The translations under genes were made by a program, and so were the position numbers. A stretch of 64,000 bases of DNA from Lentzea waywayandensis. Its GTDB lineage: Bacteria > Actinomycetota > Actinomycetes > Mycobacteriales > Pseudonocardiaceae. The stretch spans positions 558,001-622,000 of the forward strand of contig NZ_FOYL01000002.1 of NCBI RefSeq assembly GCF_900115955.1. Direction: 5' to 3'. Below the pieces are notes generated by a model. It was given only the letters and a program-made list of their open reading frames with translations. It was not told the origin of the DNA and made no database searches. Below are positions 1 through 7,991 of the stretch, in pieces (position 1 is the first letter of the stretch; each line of letters begins with the position of its first letter).

Positions 1-574
1 CGAAGTAGCTGATCTTCCGCTCGCCCAGCGCCCGCCGGGCCGCGTCCACGTCCTGGGCGACGGCGGCGCTGTCGGCGTGGTCGAAGATCGGCCCGCTGCG
101 CTCACGGCACTTCGCCAGCACGTTCTTGTTGTGCTGGAGCAGCGCGGCGAACCCGGCCTCGTCCTCCGGATAGATCGACGGCTGCCCGTCCATGAGGTCG
201 GCGCACCGCAACGCCAGGCTGTTCCCGGTGCCCCGCGAGTCGATGCCGACGATGTCGAACCGGGCGCGGACCTCCGGACTGAACAGACCAGAGAGCGCGA
301 ACTCCGCCGCCGATCCCCCGGGACCGCCGGGGTCGACCATCAGCACGCCCAGCCGCCGCGCCGGGTCGGTGGCCCGGTGCCGCCCCAGCGCGAGGTCGAT
401 GCGCTCACCCCGGGGTTTCTTCCAGTCCAGCGGCACGCTGAGCGTTCCGCACTCGCCGTCGGGGTTGTCCGGGCAGGGCGCCCAGGCGATCGACGACGCC
501 GGTCCGGCGTGCGCCGCACCTCCGGTGACCACCAGCACCACCGCGGCGACGGATGCCGCCAATGCCCGCCTCAT
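1..574 (-). CDS. secreted S33-family alpha/beta hydrolase (tripeptidyl aminopeptidase-like), 3' end missing
   Basis: The first 191 codons of a protein that continues past the left edge. It opens with an Arg-Arg followed by a hydrophobic Ala/Val stretch and an AHA signal-peptidase-like site near residue 23, so export is expected. The mature start (WAPCPDNP, a Cys pair and a VPLDW motif) and the LMVDPGGPGGS and GIDSRGTGNS segments are typical of the actinobacterial secreted aminopeptidases of peptidase family S33, which trim N-terminal di/tripeptides outside the cell. The nucleophile and the rest of the triad lie outside the window, so activity cannot be judged. The ATG at 574 is chosen because it directly precedes the signal peptide. 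The gene lies 62 bp downstream of crtI on the same strand, and no functional link to it is evident. Confidence 0.8.
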   Translation of the reverse strand, partial: MRRALAASVAAVVLVVTGGAAHAGPASSIAWAPCPDNPDGECGTLSVPLDWKKPRGERIDLALGRHRATDPARRLGVLMVDPGGPGGSAAEFALSGLFSPEVRARFDIVGIDSRGTGNSLALRCADLMDGQPSIYPEDEAGFAALLQHNKNVLAKCRERSGPIFDHADSAAVAQDVDAARRALGERKISYF

Positions 575-636
575 CGTTCGCACGACGCCCCCTCCAGCCT
601 TGCCCGGAGTGGATCACCCTACGAGAGAAAGCGCTC

Positions 637-2112
637 TCACGGTTGCTCCGGACGCCGGAGTCGTTCGGCGGCCAGCCGTCCGGAGATCAGCACCGGCGGG
701 ATGCCGACACCGGGTGTGGTGCCACTGCCCGCCAGCACGACGTTGCCGTCCCGGAACGGCAGGTTGCGCGGCCGGAACGGGCCGGTCTGGCCGAACGTGT
801 GCGCGGCGGAGAACGGCGTGCCGGCGGCCTGGCCGTCGCGCGCCCAGTCGTCCGGTGTCACCACGGCGAGCGGTTCGGCGTCGACGATGAGCTTGCGCGC
901 CGACATCTCGTCGACGAGCTCCTCGGCGTACCGGTGCGCCAGCGCGTCCCAGCGCAGCGGAGCGGCGTCGAGGTTCGGGCACGGCGCCAGGAGGTACTGG
1001 AGGTGCCTGCCCTCCGGCGCGAGCGCGGGATCGGTGAGGGTGGGCGTGGTGAGCAGCAGCGACGGGTCGCTCATCAGCTTTCCCTGCCGGATGATCTCGT
1101 CGAACGTGCCGTTCCACTTGTCGCCGAAGGAGATCGTGTGGTGGGCGAGGTCGTCCGCCACCCGGCCGGCGCTGAGGTGCACGACCACCGCGGACGGCGA
1201 CCAGCGCAACGGCCGGATCCGGCGCGGTCGGCCGCGCAGCAGCCGGGTGCTCTGGGCGGGTCCGGTGGCGAGTACGACGGCGTCGCAAGGGAATCGGGTG
1301 TCGGCCGTGCGCACTGCGGTCACCCGGTGACCGCTCCGTTCGAGCTCCTCGGCCTCCACGCCGTAGTGGAACCGCACGCCTGCGTCGGCAGCGGCATCCG
1401 CCATGGCCTGCGGGACAGCGCGCATGCCGCCGCGTGGGAACCACACACCGGCAATGGTGTCCATGTAGGCGATGACGGCGTAAGCGGCGAGAGCGTCTTT
1501 CGGTGCGACACCGGCGTAGAGCGCCTGGAACGTGAACACGCGCCGGAGCCGGTCGTCGCGCAGGAACCGCCCCACCGCCTTCGCGAGCGAGCCGAAGCCG
1601 CCGAGCCGGGCGAGTGCGACCAGGTCGGGGCCCGCGAGGTCGAGCGGAGAGTCGAAGCTCGCGCCGATGAACCTGTCCCGTTCGACCTCGTAGAGCCTCG
1701 TCAGCCACGCTCGCAGATCGCGGTATCCCTGCGCCTCCCGGTCTCCCGCGAAGTCGCGCACCGCCTGTTCCATGCGGTCCGCGTCGGTGTGCACGTCCAG
1801 CGCCGTGCCGTCGTGGAACGTCGCGCGGTAGGCGGGCCGCAACGGCAGCAGCTCCAGGTGGTCCTCACGCTTCCGGCCCACCGCGGCGAACGCGTCGTCC
1901 AGCAGTTCCGGCATGGTGAGGACGGTCGGGCCGGTGTCGATCCGGTGGCCGCCGACGTCGAGACGGCCCGCGAGCCCGCCCGGATGCGGCTTTCCTTCGA
2001 GGACCGTCACCTCGTGCCCCGCACCGCGCAGGTGCAGTGCCGCCGACAGCCCCGAGAGTCCCGCGCCGACCACGACCACACGGTCCGTACAGCCTTTCAC
2101 CACGTGCACCAC
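637..2112 (-). CDS. crtI: phytoene desaturase CrtI
   Basis: A 491-residue FAD-dependent desaturase that converts phytoene to lycopene at the membrane. The N-terminal dinucleotide fold VVVGAGLSGLSAAL (about residues 13-26) and the following glutamate-ended beta strand bind FAD. The C-terminal GSGTTPGVGIPP segment is the CrtI-family signature. The GTG at 2112 is preceded by AGGGGGAA; a second GTG three bases on is equally possible. It lies 14 bp behind crtE and is surely co-transcribed with it. A much longer open frame extends upstream but overlaps crtE and is not coding there. The end product (neurosporene or lycopene) cannot be read from sequence, but the lycopene cyclase genes in the same island imply lycopene. 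Confidence 0.95.
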   Translation of the reverse strand: MVHVVKGCTDRVVVVGAGLSGLSAALHLRGAGHEVTVLEGKPHPGGLAGRLDVGGHRIDTGPTVLTMPELLDDAFAAVGRKREDHLELLPLRPAYRATFHDGTALDVHTDADRMEQAVRDFAGDREAQGYRDLRAWLTRLYEVERDRFIGASFDSPLDLAGPDLVALARLGGFGSLAKAVGRFLRDDRLRRVFTFQALYAGVAPKDALAAYAVIAYMDTIAGVWFPRGGMRAVPQAMADAAADAGVRFHYGVEAEELERSGHRVTAVRTADTRFPCDAVVLATGPAQSTRLLRGRPRRIRPLRWSPSAVVVHLSAGRVADDLAHHTISFGDKWNGTFDEIIRQGKLMSDPSLLLTTPTLTDPALAPEGRHLQYLLAPCPNLDAAPLRWDALAHRYAEELVDEMSARKLIVDAEPLAVVTPDDWARDGQAAGTPFSAAHTFGQTGPFRPRNLPFRDGNVVLAGSGTTPGVGIPPVLISGRLAAERLRRPEQP

Positions 2113-2126
2113 TGCGTTCCCCCTGC

Positions 2127-3203
2127 TCAGGTCGTTCGTGCCACGGCGCGGCCGGCGAGGCGCACCAGCTCGTGACGCGCTTCGTCGTCGATGGCCGCGC
2201 GTTCCAGCGCCGCGATCCCCGACACGGCAAGCCTCTCGATGTGCTCCTCCACCGCGGCGACGGCTCCGAGTTCCACCAGCAAAGCGCACACGTCGCGGAC
2301 GGTCCGCTCGCTGACGGTCCCGCTCTCCAGGCAGCGCCGGAGCACCCGTTGCGCGGCAGGCCTGCCCTGTGCGCGAGACAGCGCGATGGCCATCAGCGGC
2401 GTCCTCTTGCCCTCCCGCAGGTCCTCGCCCACCGGCTTCCCGGTGACCGACGGGTCTCCGAACACACCCATCAGGTCGTCCCGCAGCTGGAAGGCGACGC
2501 CGATGTCGTGGCCGTACGCGCGCAGACAGCCGACGACGTCGTCGTCGGCCCCCGCGAGGGCGGCTCCGAGATGCAGCGGCCGTTCCACGGTGTACGCGGC
2601 GGTCTTCAGCGCGGCCACCCGCACGGCGTGCTCCAGCGACTCCTCCCGTCGCGCGACGGCCAGCAGGTCGAGGTGCTGTCCCATGATCATCTCGGTGCGC
2701 ATCGCCTGCCACGGCCCCCAGGCGCGGCTCAGCGCCTCGGCGGGAAGGCCGGCGGTCACGAGCGCGTCGTCTGCCCAGGCCAGCGCGAGGTCTCCGACCA
2801 GGATCGCGGCCGAGTCGCCGTACCGGCGAGCGCTCGCGGCCCACCGTTCCCGCCGGTGCAGCGCGGCGAAGGACTCGTGCGTCGACGGCCTGCCCCGCCT
2901 GGTCGCCGAGCGGTCCATCACGTCGTCGTGCACCAGTGCGCAACACTGCAGCAGTTCCAGTGCCACCATCGCCCGCACCACGGCGTCCACCGGCGGCGCT
3001 CCTCCTGCCGCACGCCATCCCCACCAGGCGAACGTGGGCCTGATCCTCTTGCCACCGGCCAGGACCAGCCCACGCAGCTCGGCGCTGAGCTCGGTGGCGA
3101 GGTCCTGTCGTGCGTGCAGGAACTCGTGCAGTGCTTCGTCGAGCAGGGCGTGGAAGTCGTCCACCCGCGACGTGCGAGCGTCCACGCTGGTCAGCAGCGA
3201 CAT
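2127..3203 (-). CDS. crtE: geranylgeranyl diphosphate synthase CrtE
   Basis: A 358-residue trans-polyprenyl diphosphate synthase that makes C20 GGPP, the substrate for CrtB. The GGKRIRP motif (50-56), the first aspartate-rich motif DDVMD (93-97) and the second, with the DD pair at 242-243 followed by LMGVFGD, are all present, so the Mg-binding sites are intact. The ATG at 3203 is selected over an upstream in-frame ATG because it has a GAGGAA ribosome site. It is first in the crtE-crtI transcript, which diverges from crtB. Confidence 0.95.
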   Translation of the reverse strand: MSLLTSVDARTSRVDDFHALLDEALHEFLHARQDLATELSAELRGLVLAGGKRIRPTFAWWGWRAAGGAPPVDAVVRAMVALELLQCCALVHDDVMDRSATRRGRPSTHESFAALHRRERWAASARRYGDSAAILVGDLALAWADDALVTAGLPAEALSRAWGPWQAMRTEMIMGQHLDLLAVARREESLEHAVRVAALKTAAYTVERPLHLGAALAGADDDVVGCLRAYGHDIGVAFQLRDDLMGVFGDPSVTGKPVGEDLREGKRTPLMAIALSRAQGRPAAQRVLRRCLESGTVSERTVRDVCALLVELGAVAAVEEHIERLAVSGIAALERAAIDDEARHELVRLAGRAVARTT

Positions 3204-3345
3204 CGGCGTTCCTCGGAAGTCGGCGTGAGTTCGATCCTCCGAGCTAAGCAGCGCGGTGAGGGGTCCGCATGATGAGTGCGGTCGTTGTGCGGAAGGCAAT
3301 TCGCGGACTTAGCGTGGAGGAACCTCCTCCGCGAAAGGACCCCTG
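3204..3345. promoter_or_regulatory. divergent crtE / crtB promoter region
   Basis: A 142-bp region between divergent carotenoid genes. It holds short inverted repeats: CCGCA-N7-TGCGG near 3273-3289, GGAGG-AA-CCTCC just upstream of crtB, and distant CTAAG/CTTAG arms. It also holds the GAAAGGA ribosome site of crtB. No convincing -35/-10 pair is visible, as is common for promoters read by alternative sigma factors. Control by the CarH/LitR-like gene at 5610 is an inference from family knowledge. Confidence 0.5.
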
Positions 3346-4272
3346 ATGTCGGCTGAGCGCGAACTGGATGCCGCGGGCGTCACCGCTCCGGCGTTGCGCG
3401 ACGCGTACCGGCGCTGCCGTGAGCTCAACGCACAGCACGGCCGCACCTATTACCTGGCAACGAGGATGCTCAGCGCGGAGCAACGTCCCGCCGTCCACGC
3501 GCTGTACGGGTTCGCCCGGTGGGTGGACGACGTCGTCGACGACGTCCACAGTGGAGTCGACGAGAAGAACGCCGCGCTCGGCGCGATCGACGGTCGCCTT
3601 CAGGTCGCGTTGCGGGACGGGACGACGGACGACCCGGTGCTGGCGGCGCTGATGGACACCGTGCATCGCTACGACATCCCTGTTCAGCACTTTCAGGACT
3701 TCATGGCGTCGATGCGGATGGACCTCACGGTCACCGGCTACGCCACCTACTCCGACCTCGAACGCTACGTGCACGGGTCCGCCGCCGTGATCGGCCTGCA
3801 GGTGCTGCCGGTGCTCGGCACCAGCACGTCGCGGGAGGAGGCCGAACCGGCCGCCGCGGCGCTCGGTGTCGCCTTCCAGCTCACCAACTTCATCCGCGAC
3901 GTCGGCGAGGACCTCGACCGCGGCCGGGTGTACCTGCCCGCCGACGAGCTCGCGGCGTTCGGCGTCGACCGGGAACGCCTGCTGCACGCGCGTGCGCAGG
4001 GAAGAGCCGACCAGCAGGTGCGGGCCGCCCTGCGGGACCAGGTGCGCAGGGCGCGCCAGGTCTACGAGCGGGCCTGGCCGGGCATCGGCATGCTCGCGCC
4101 GCGGTCGCGGCCCTGCGTGCTCACCGCCTACCGGCTGTACGGCCGCATTCTCGACCTCGTCGAGGGCGCGGACTGCGACGTGCTGTCGCGCCGCGTCGTC
4201 GTGTCCAACGGCAGGCGGCTCGCGGTCGCCCTGCCCGCGCTGGCGAGGGCGGTGTTCGCCCGTGCGGCCTGA
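3346..4272 (+). CDS. crtB: phytoene synthase CrtB
   Basis: A 308-residue squalene/phytoene synthase family enzyme that condenses two GGPP molecules head-to-head into phytoene. Both Asp-rich catalytic motifs are intact: DDVVDD at 61-66 and NFIRDVGEDLDRGR at 181-194. RTYYLATRML (33-42) and ALYGFAR (52-58) are family landmarks. The length is normal. The start follows GAAAGGA. The downstream Rieske gene starts 13 bp after its stop, so the two form one transcript. Confidence 0.95.
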   Translation: MSAERELDAAGVTAPALRDAYRRCRELNAQHGRTYYLATRMLSAEQRPAVHALYGFARWVDDVVDDVHSGVDEKNAALGAIDGRLQVALRDGTTDDPVLAALMDTVHRYDIPVQHFQDFMASMRMDLTVTGYATYSDLERYVHGSAAVIGLQVLPVLGTSTSREEAEPAAAALGVAFQLTNFIRDVGEDLDRGRVYLPADELAAFGVDRERLLHARAQGRADQQVRAALRDQVRRARQVYERAWPGIGMLAPRSRPCVLTAYRLYGRILDLVEGADCDVLSRRVVVSNGRRLAVALPALARAVFARAA

Positions 4273-4285
4273 TGAGAGGAAGTCG

Positions 4286-5248
4286 ATGCGCGACCGGATT
4301 CCGTTGCGGATCTACTCGAGTCCTCCGTGGCGGATGCAACGGCCGACGTGGCAGGACGCCAAGCCCACGCTGATCGAGGCCGCGCTCAAGCGCGCGACCG
4401 CGCGTCCGTCCGGCAACTGGTTCGTCGCGGGTGCCGGCAGGGACGTCGTGAAGGGCAAGCCGTGCGGCCGCACCATCGCGGGCCGGGAGGTCGTGCTCTG
4501 GCGCGGGCCACACGACAAGCTCATGGCGGGGTCCGGCTCGTGTCCGCACCTCGGTGCTCCGCTGTGCGATGGCGCCGTGGCCGAGGGCAAGCTGATCTGC
4601 CGCTGGCACGGCCTCGCCCTCGACGGCACGCGGTTCGGCGCGTGGACGCCGTTCCCCGCGCACGACGACGGAGTGCTGGTGTGGGTCCGGCTGGACGAGG
4701 CGGGCGGAGAGGAGCCGCTGGACGCTCCCGTGCTTCCCGAAAGGCCGCCGGCGGGGTCGATCGACGCGGTGGCCACGCTCATCGGCCGCTGCGACCCCGA
4801 GGACGTCGTCGCCAACCGGCTCGACCCCTGGCACGGCGCGTGGTTCCACCCCTACTCGTTCGCGAACCTGCACGTCCTCGAAACCCCCACGGAGGCGGAC
4901 GACCGGTTCCTGGTCGAGGTCACCTTCCGCGTCGCCGGACGGGTCGGCGTGCCGGTCATCGCCGCCTTCACCTGCCCGGAACCGCGGACGGTCGTGATGC
5001 ACATCGTCGAGGGGGAAGGCCAGGGCAGCGTCGTCGAGACGCACGCGACGCCCGTCCGCGCCGGCCGGACCGCCGTGGTGGAGGCGACCATCGCGCACTC
5101 GGACCGTCGCGGCTTCGCGCTGGCCAGGCCCGCGGCGGGAGCGTTGCGGCCGGTCATGCGCTGGGCGGCCGCACGGTTGTGGCGCGACGACCTCGACTAC
5201 GCCGAACGCCGGTACGCACTGCGTCAGGCGGGCCGATTCCCCGACTGA
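4286..5248 (+). CDS. Rieske-type non-heme iron oxygenase of the carotenoid cluster
   Basis: A 320-residue protein. The [2Fe-2S] Rieske site is complete: CPH at 86-88 and CRWH at 105-108. A mononuclear iron site of the ring-hydroxylating type follows, with D180, H183 and H188 in the pattern D-x2-H-x4-H. It is therefore a complete two-centre oxygenase rather than a bare ferredoxin. Co-transcription with crtB suggests it hydroxylates, desaturates or oxidises a carotenoid end group. That substrate is an inference from position only. The C-terminal half resembles a domain I associate with actinobacterial carotenoid clusters, but I cannot confirm the family by search. The ATG at 4286 has GAGAGGAAG upstream. 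No reductase partner is encoded nearby. Confidence 0.75.
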   Translation: MRDRIPLRIYSSPPWRMQRPTWQDAKPTLIEAALKRATARPSGNWFVAGAGRDVVKGKPCGRTIAGREVVLWRGPHDKLMAGSGSCPHLGAPLCDGAVAEGKLICRWHGLALDGTRFGAWTPFPAHDDGVLVWVRLDEAGGEEPLDAPVLPERPPAGSIDAVATLIGRCDPEDVVANRLDPWHGAWFHPYSFANLHVLETPTEADDRFLVEVTFRVAGRVGVPVIAAFTCPEPRTVVMHIVEGEGQGSVVETHATPVRAGRTAVVEATIAHSDRRGFALARPAAGALRPVMRWAAARLWRDDLDYAERRYALRQAGRFPD

Positions 5249-5258
5249 GCCCCCCGAG

Positions 5259-5287
5259 TTGCGTCGTTTCTGAGTCGATTTTACGAT
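5259..5287 (+). promoter_or_regulatory. vegetative-type promoter for the WhiB-like gene
   Basis: TTGCGT at 5259-5264, then a 17-bp spacer, then TACGAT at 5282-5287. This fits an HrdB/sigma-70 type promoter and would start transcription about 30-35 nt before the ATG at 5326. Confidence 0.6.
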
Positions 5288-5310
5288 AGGCTCCCATCGA
5301 GGGTCGACTC
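5272..5310. promoter_or_regulatory. inverted repeat GAGTCGA ... TCGACTC around the promoter
   Basis: Perfect 7-bp arms at 5272-5278 and 5304-5310 flank the -10 box and the probable start point. The geometry suits an operator, for example for autoregulation by the downstream MerR-type protein. The binding protein is unknown. Confidence 0.4.
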
Positions 5311-5325
5311 CAGAGGACGTGCGCC

Positions 5326-5613
5326 ATGCCCGAACTGTCCCGCCTGCCCCAGCCAGTCGCGGAGTCGTGGGACTGGCAGCTCGCCGGCCTGTGCCGCGGC
5401 ATGGACAGCGCCTACTTCTTCCACACGCCCAACGAGAGGGGCTCGGCACGGGACAAACGCGAGGCGGCGGCGAAGGCCGTCTGCCAGCGCTGCCCGGTCA
5501 TGGAAAAATGCCGTTCGCACGCGCTGGAGGTCCAGGAGACCTTCGGCATCTGGGGTGGACTCGGGGAGAGTGAGTTGAGGGCGATGCTCGCGAAACGTGC
5601 CCGTAGGACGTGA
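5326..5613 (+). CDS. WhiB-like iron-sulfur transcription factor
   Basis: A 95-residue Wbl protein. It has the four cysteines that hold a [4Fe-4S] cluster (C23, C53, C56, C62) and the GIWGG turn at 74-78 followed by a basic tail (KRARR). Wbl proteins usually act with the principal sigma factor and respond to redox or nitric oxide. The stop codon overlaps the GTG of the next gene (GTGA, 5610-5613), so the two are translationally coupled. Which Wbl subclass it belongs to is not clear. Confidence 0.9.
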   Translation: MPELSRLPQPVAESWDWQLAGLCRGMDSAYFFHTPNERGSARDKREAAAKAVCQRCPVMEKCRSHALEVQETFGIWGGLGESELRAMLAKRARRT

Positions 5614-6476
5614 CCTACACACCGCGCGCGGTGGCGGGGATGCTCGGCGTCGCCCCGACCACGCTCAGGACGTGGGACCAGCGCTACGGACTGGGTCCCT
5701 CCATCCGCACCGACGGCGGCCACCGCCGTTACGAGGAGGCGGACGTCGATGTGCTGCGCAGAATGGTGGTGCTGACCGGTCAGGGCGTGTCGGCGTCCGC
5801 CGCGGCCTTGCTGGCGCGCCAGAAACCGGCGATCCGCCCCAGCCTCCCGCTCTCCCCGCTCGGCTCCGAGGACGCTGCCTCGGCCCGGCGGAGTTTCCTG
5901 GCCGCGGCGAAACGCCTCGACGAACCGATGATGTCCGACCTCGCCGAGAGGCTCATCACCGACCACGGCGTCGTCTCCGCCTGGGAGACCGTGTTCGTCC
6001 CGGCGCTCGTGGAACTCGGCGAACTGGTCGCCGACACCGGGCAGGGAGTCGAGATCGAGCACCTCGCCAGCGGAAGCGTGCTGTTCGCCCTGCGGGGGAT
6101 CCCTCGTGCGAGCAGTCCCGGGGTGCTCTCCGCGCTGCTGTCGTGCGCACCCGACGAACAACACTGGCTGCCGCTCGAGGCGCTCGGCGCGGCATTGTCC
6201 GAACAGGGCCGCATGTGGCGCAACCTAGGAGCACGGGTGCCCGCCGACGCCCTGTACGACGCGGTGACCCGCCTGCGGCCCGCGGTCGCGCTGGTCTGGG
6301 CGCACCGGCCCGAACTGGCGCTCCGGGTGCCGCTGGAGGAACTGGGAGCGCGACCGGGCACGGTGCTCGCCGTCGCGGGCGCCGGGTGGAACGGTCTGGA
6401 GCTGCCGCCGTTCGTGCACCGGCCGGCCACGCTGACCGAGGCGATCCGGCTGATCGTGGACCGCACCAGTCCTTAG
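5610..6476 (+). CDS. MerR-family regulator with degenerate B12-binding domain (CarH/LitR-like)
   Basis: A 288-residue regulator. The N-terminal MerR helix-turn-helix (MLGVAPTTLRTWDQRYG, then GGHRRYEEADVDVL) is followed by a four-helix and Rossmann-like region like the adenosylcobalamin photoreceptors CarH and LitR that control carotenoid genes. The expected W-x9-EH motif reads V-x9-EH (LVADTGQGVEIEH), so the tryptophan that packs on the upper face of the cofactor is absent. The E-x-H segment that supplies the lower axial histidine is kept (DEQH), but the following glycine is replaced by proline. It may bind B12 differently or not at all. Its place beside crt genes and a photolyase supports a carotenoid regulator. 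It is coupled to the WhiB-like gene. Confidence 0.8.
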   Translation: MTYTPRAVAGMLGVAPTTLRTWDQRYGLGPSIRTDGGHRRYEEADVDVLRRMVVLTGQGVSASAAALLARQKPAIRPSLPLSPLGSEDAASARRSFLAAAKRLDEPMMSDLAERLITDHGVVSAWETVFVPALVELGELVADTGQGVEIEHLASGSVLFALRGIPRASSPGVLSALLSCAPDEQHWLPLEALGAALSEQGRMWRNLGARVPADALYDAVTRLRPAVALVWAHRPELALRVPLEELGARPGTVLAVAGAGWNGLELPPFVHRPATLTEAIRLIVDRTSP

Positions 6477-6517
6477 TGGCGTGACTCGGAACTTTGGCGT
6501 GAACTCACGCTCTGCAG

Positions 6518-6533
6518 GGTGCCTCGCGGCACC
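6518..6533. terminator. hairpin between convergent genes
   Basis: GGTGCC-TCGC-GGCACC forms a 6-bp stem with a 4-nt loop in the 69-bp gap between the convergent MerR and photolyase genes. A weaker GCGTG-AACT-CACGC stem lies just before it. There is no T-tract, as is common in actinomycetes. A bidirectional terminator is likely. Confidence 0.45.
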
Positions 6534-6545
6534 GTCCCCGCGCCA

Positions 6546-7991
6546 CTAGAACACCTCGCGGTCGCGTTCCCGCACACGCACCTCGTCCAGTTCCGCGATG
6601 CGACGCAGCCCCTGCACGGCCCGCGCCATGCGGTGGTTCCCGCTCACCTGCTCCTCGTGCCGGTCGAGCCACGCCCAGTACCCCGCGGTGAACGGACACG
6701 CGCGTTCGCCCGTGCGCCGCTTCGGGTCGAACCAGCACGTGCCGCAGTGGTCCGTCATCCGGTTGAGGTAGGCGCCGCCGCTCAGGTACGGCTTGGTCGC
6801 GATCACGCCGCCGTCCGCGTGCTGGCTCATCCCGATGACGTTGACCGGCATCACCCACGGGAAGCCGTCCACGAAGGACGTGACGAACCAGTCGTTGAGC
6901 GCGGCGGGGTCGTAACCGCGTTGCAGCGCATGGTTTCCCAGCACCATCAGCCGTTGGATGTGGTGCACCCAGCCGTGGTCGCGGACGCCTTCCAGCGCGG
7001 TCCGCAGGCACGCCGCGCGCACCATCGCCGGGCGCAGCTCCGCCCACCACGACGGCAGCGCGGCGGTCGCGCGGAAGTCGTTGCGCCGCCCGTACTCCGG
7101 GCCGAGGTGCCAGTACAGGTGCCACACGTACTCACGCCAGCCGAGCACCTGCCGGACGAACCCCTCGACGCTCGCGAGGGGCGCGGCACCGTCGCGGTAG
7201 GCGTCCTCCGCGGCGTAGACGACCTCCAGCGGGTGCAGGAGTCCGTGGTTGAGCGGCACCGACAGCAGTGAGTGCGCCATCGTCCAGTCCTTGGTCAGGA
7301 CGGCGTCCTCGTGCGGGCCGAAGTGCGGAAGGCGGTCGCGCAGGAAGACCTCCAACGCGGTGAGCGCCTCCTCCCGCGTGATGGCGAAGCGGCGCGGGCC
7401 GTCCCTGCCCACAGCGGGCAGGTCCATCGCGTCGAGGTCGGCGCGCACCTGCCTGTCGATGTCGTCCTCTTCGGGCCACCAGGGCGCCGGAACGTCGAGC
7501 CGCCCGCGTTTCGGCGGGGGTTCGCGGTTCTCGGTGTCGAAGTTCCACCGGCCGCCCACCGGAACGTCGCCCTCCATCAGCACGTCGAAGCGGGTGCGCT
7601 GGTAGTGGTAGAAGTCCTCCATCAGGAACCGCTCGCGCGGCCCCGCCCACGCGGTGAACTCCTCACGGGACAAGGCGAACGCGGGCGTGGGCTGCACTTC
7701 CACGCCGAGTTCGGTCAGCATCCTCCGCGCGGCGACCGAACCCGGCTGGTAGGCGACCAGTGGGCGGTCCAGCTCGCGGATGGCTTCGCCGTAGGTGTTC
7801 GCGCGCACGAGCGTGATGCGATCGGGGTACTCGGCGGCGAGATGACGCATGCCGGACAGCACCAGGTGCAGCTTCTGCCGGTGGTACGGCTTGCGGCGCA
7901 ACGCCGCGGCCGACTCGATCAGCACGATCTCGTCGTGGCCGGAGTGGAACTGCGGTCCGAGCTGGTCGCCGAACAGCAGCAACGTCGTCAC
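6546..7991 (-). CDS. FeS-containing (6-4) photolyase / bacterial cryptochrome (PhrB type)
   Basis: A 481-residue member of the FeS-BCP photolyase family, which repairs UV (6-4) photoproducts with FAD and light. The N-terminal LLLFGDQLGP is the family signature. Four cysteines at C328, C416, C419 and C432 match the arrangement that holds the [4Fe-4S] cluster in PhrB. WREYVW (285-290) and the WVHHIQRLMVLGN segment belong to the FAD domain. The GTG start overlaps the stop of the upstream oxidoreductase (GTGA), making this the last gene of the crtYc-to-photolyase operon. Co-expression of pigment and photorepair genes fits a light-stress regulon. Confidence 0.92.
   Translation of the reverse strand: MTTLLLFGDQLGPQFHSGHDEIVLIESAAALRRKPYHRQKLHLVLSGMRHLAAEYPDRITLVRANTYGEAIRELDRPLVAYQPGSVAARRMLTELGVEVQPTPAFALSREEFTAWAGPRERFLMEDFYHYQRTRFDVLMEGDVPVGGRWNFDTENREPPPKRGRLDVPAPWWPEEDDIDRQVRADLDAMDLPAVGRDGPRRFAITREEALTALEVFLRDRLPHFGPHEDAVLTKDWTMAHSLLSVPLNHGLLHPLEVVYAAEDAYRDGAAPLASVEGFVRQVLGWREYVWHLYWHLGPEYGRRNDFRATAALPSWWAELRPAMVRAACLRTALEGVRDHGWVHHIQRLMVLGNHALQRGYDPAALNDWFVTSFVDGFPWVMPVNVIGMSQHADGGVIATKPYLSGGAYLNRMTDHCGTCWFDPKRRTGERACPFTAGYWAWLDRHEEQVSGNHRMARAVQGLRRIAELDEVRVRERDREVF

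Noticed and set aside
637..3024. A 795-residue extension of CrtI
   Set aside because: The upstream 304 codons overlap crtE antiphase and are Arg-rich. The GTG at 2112 has a ribosome site and fits CrtI length.
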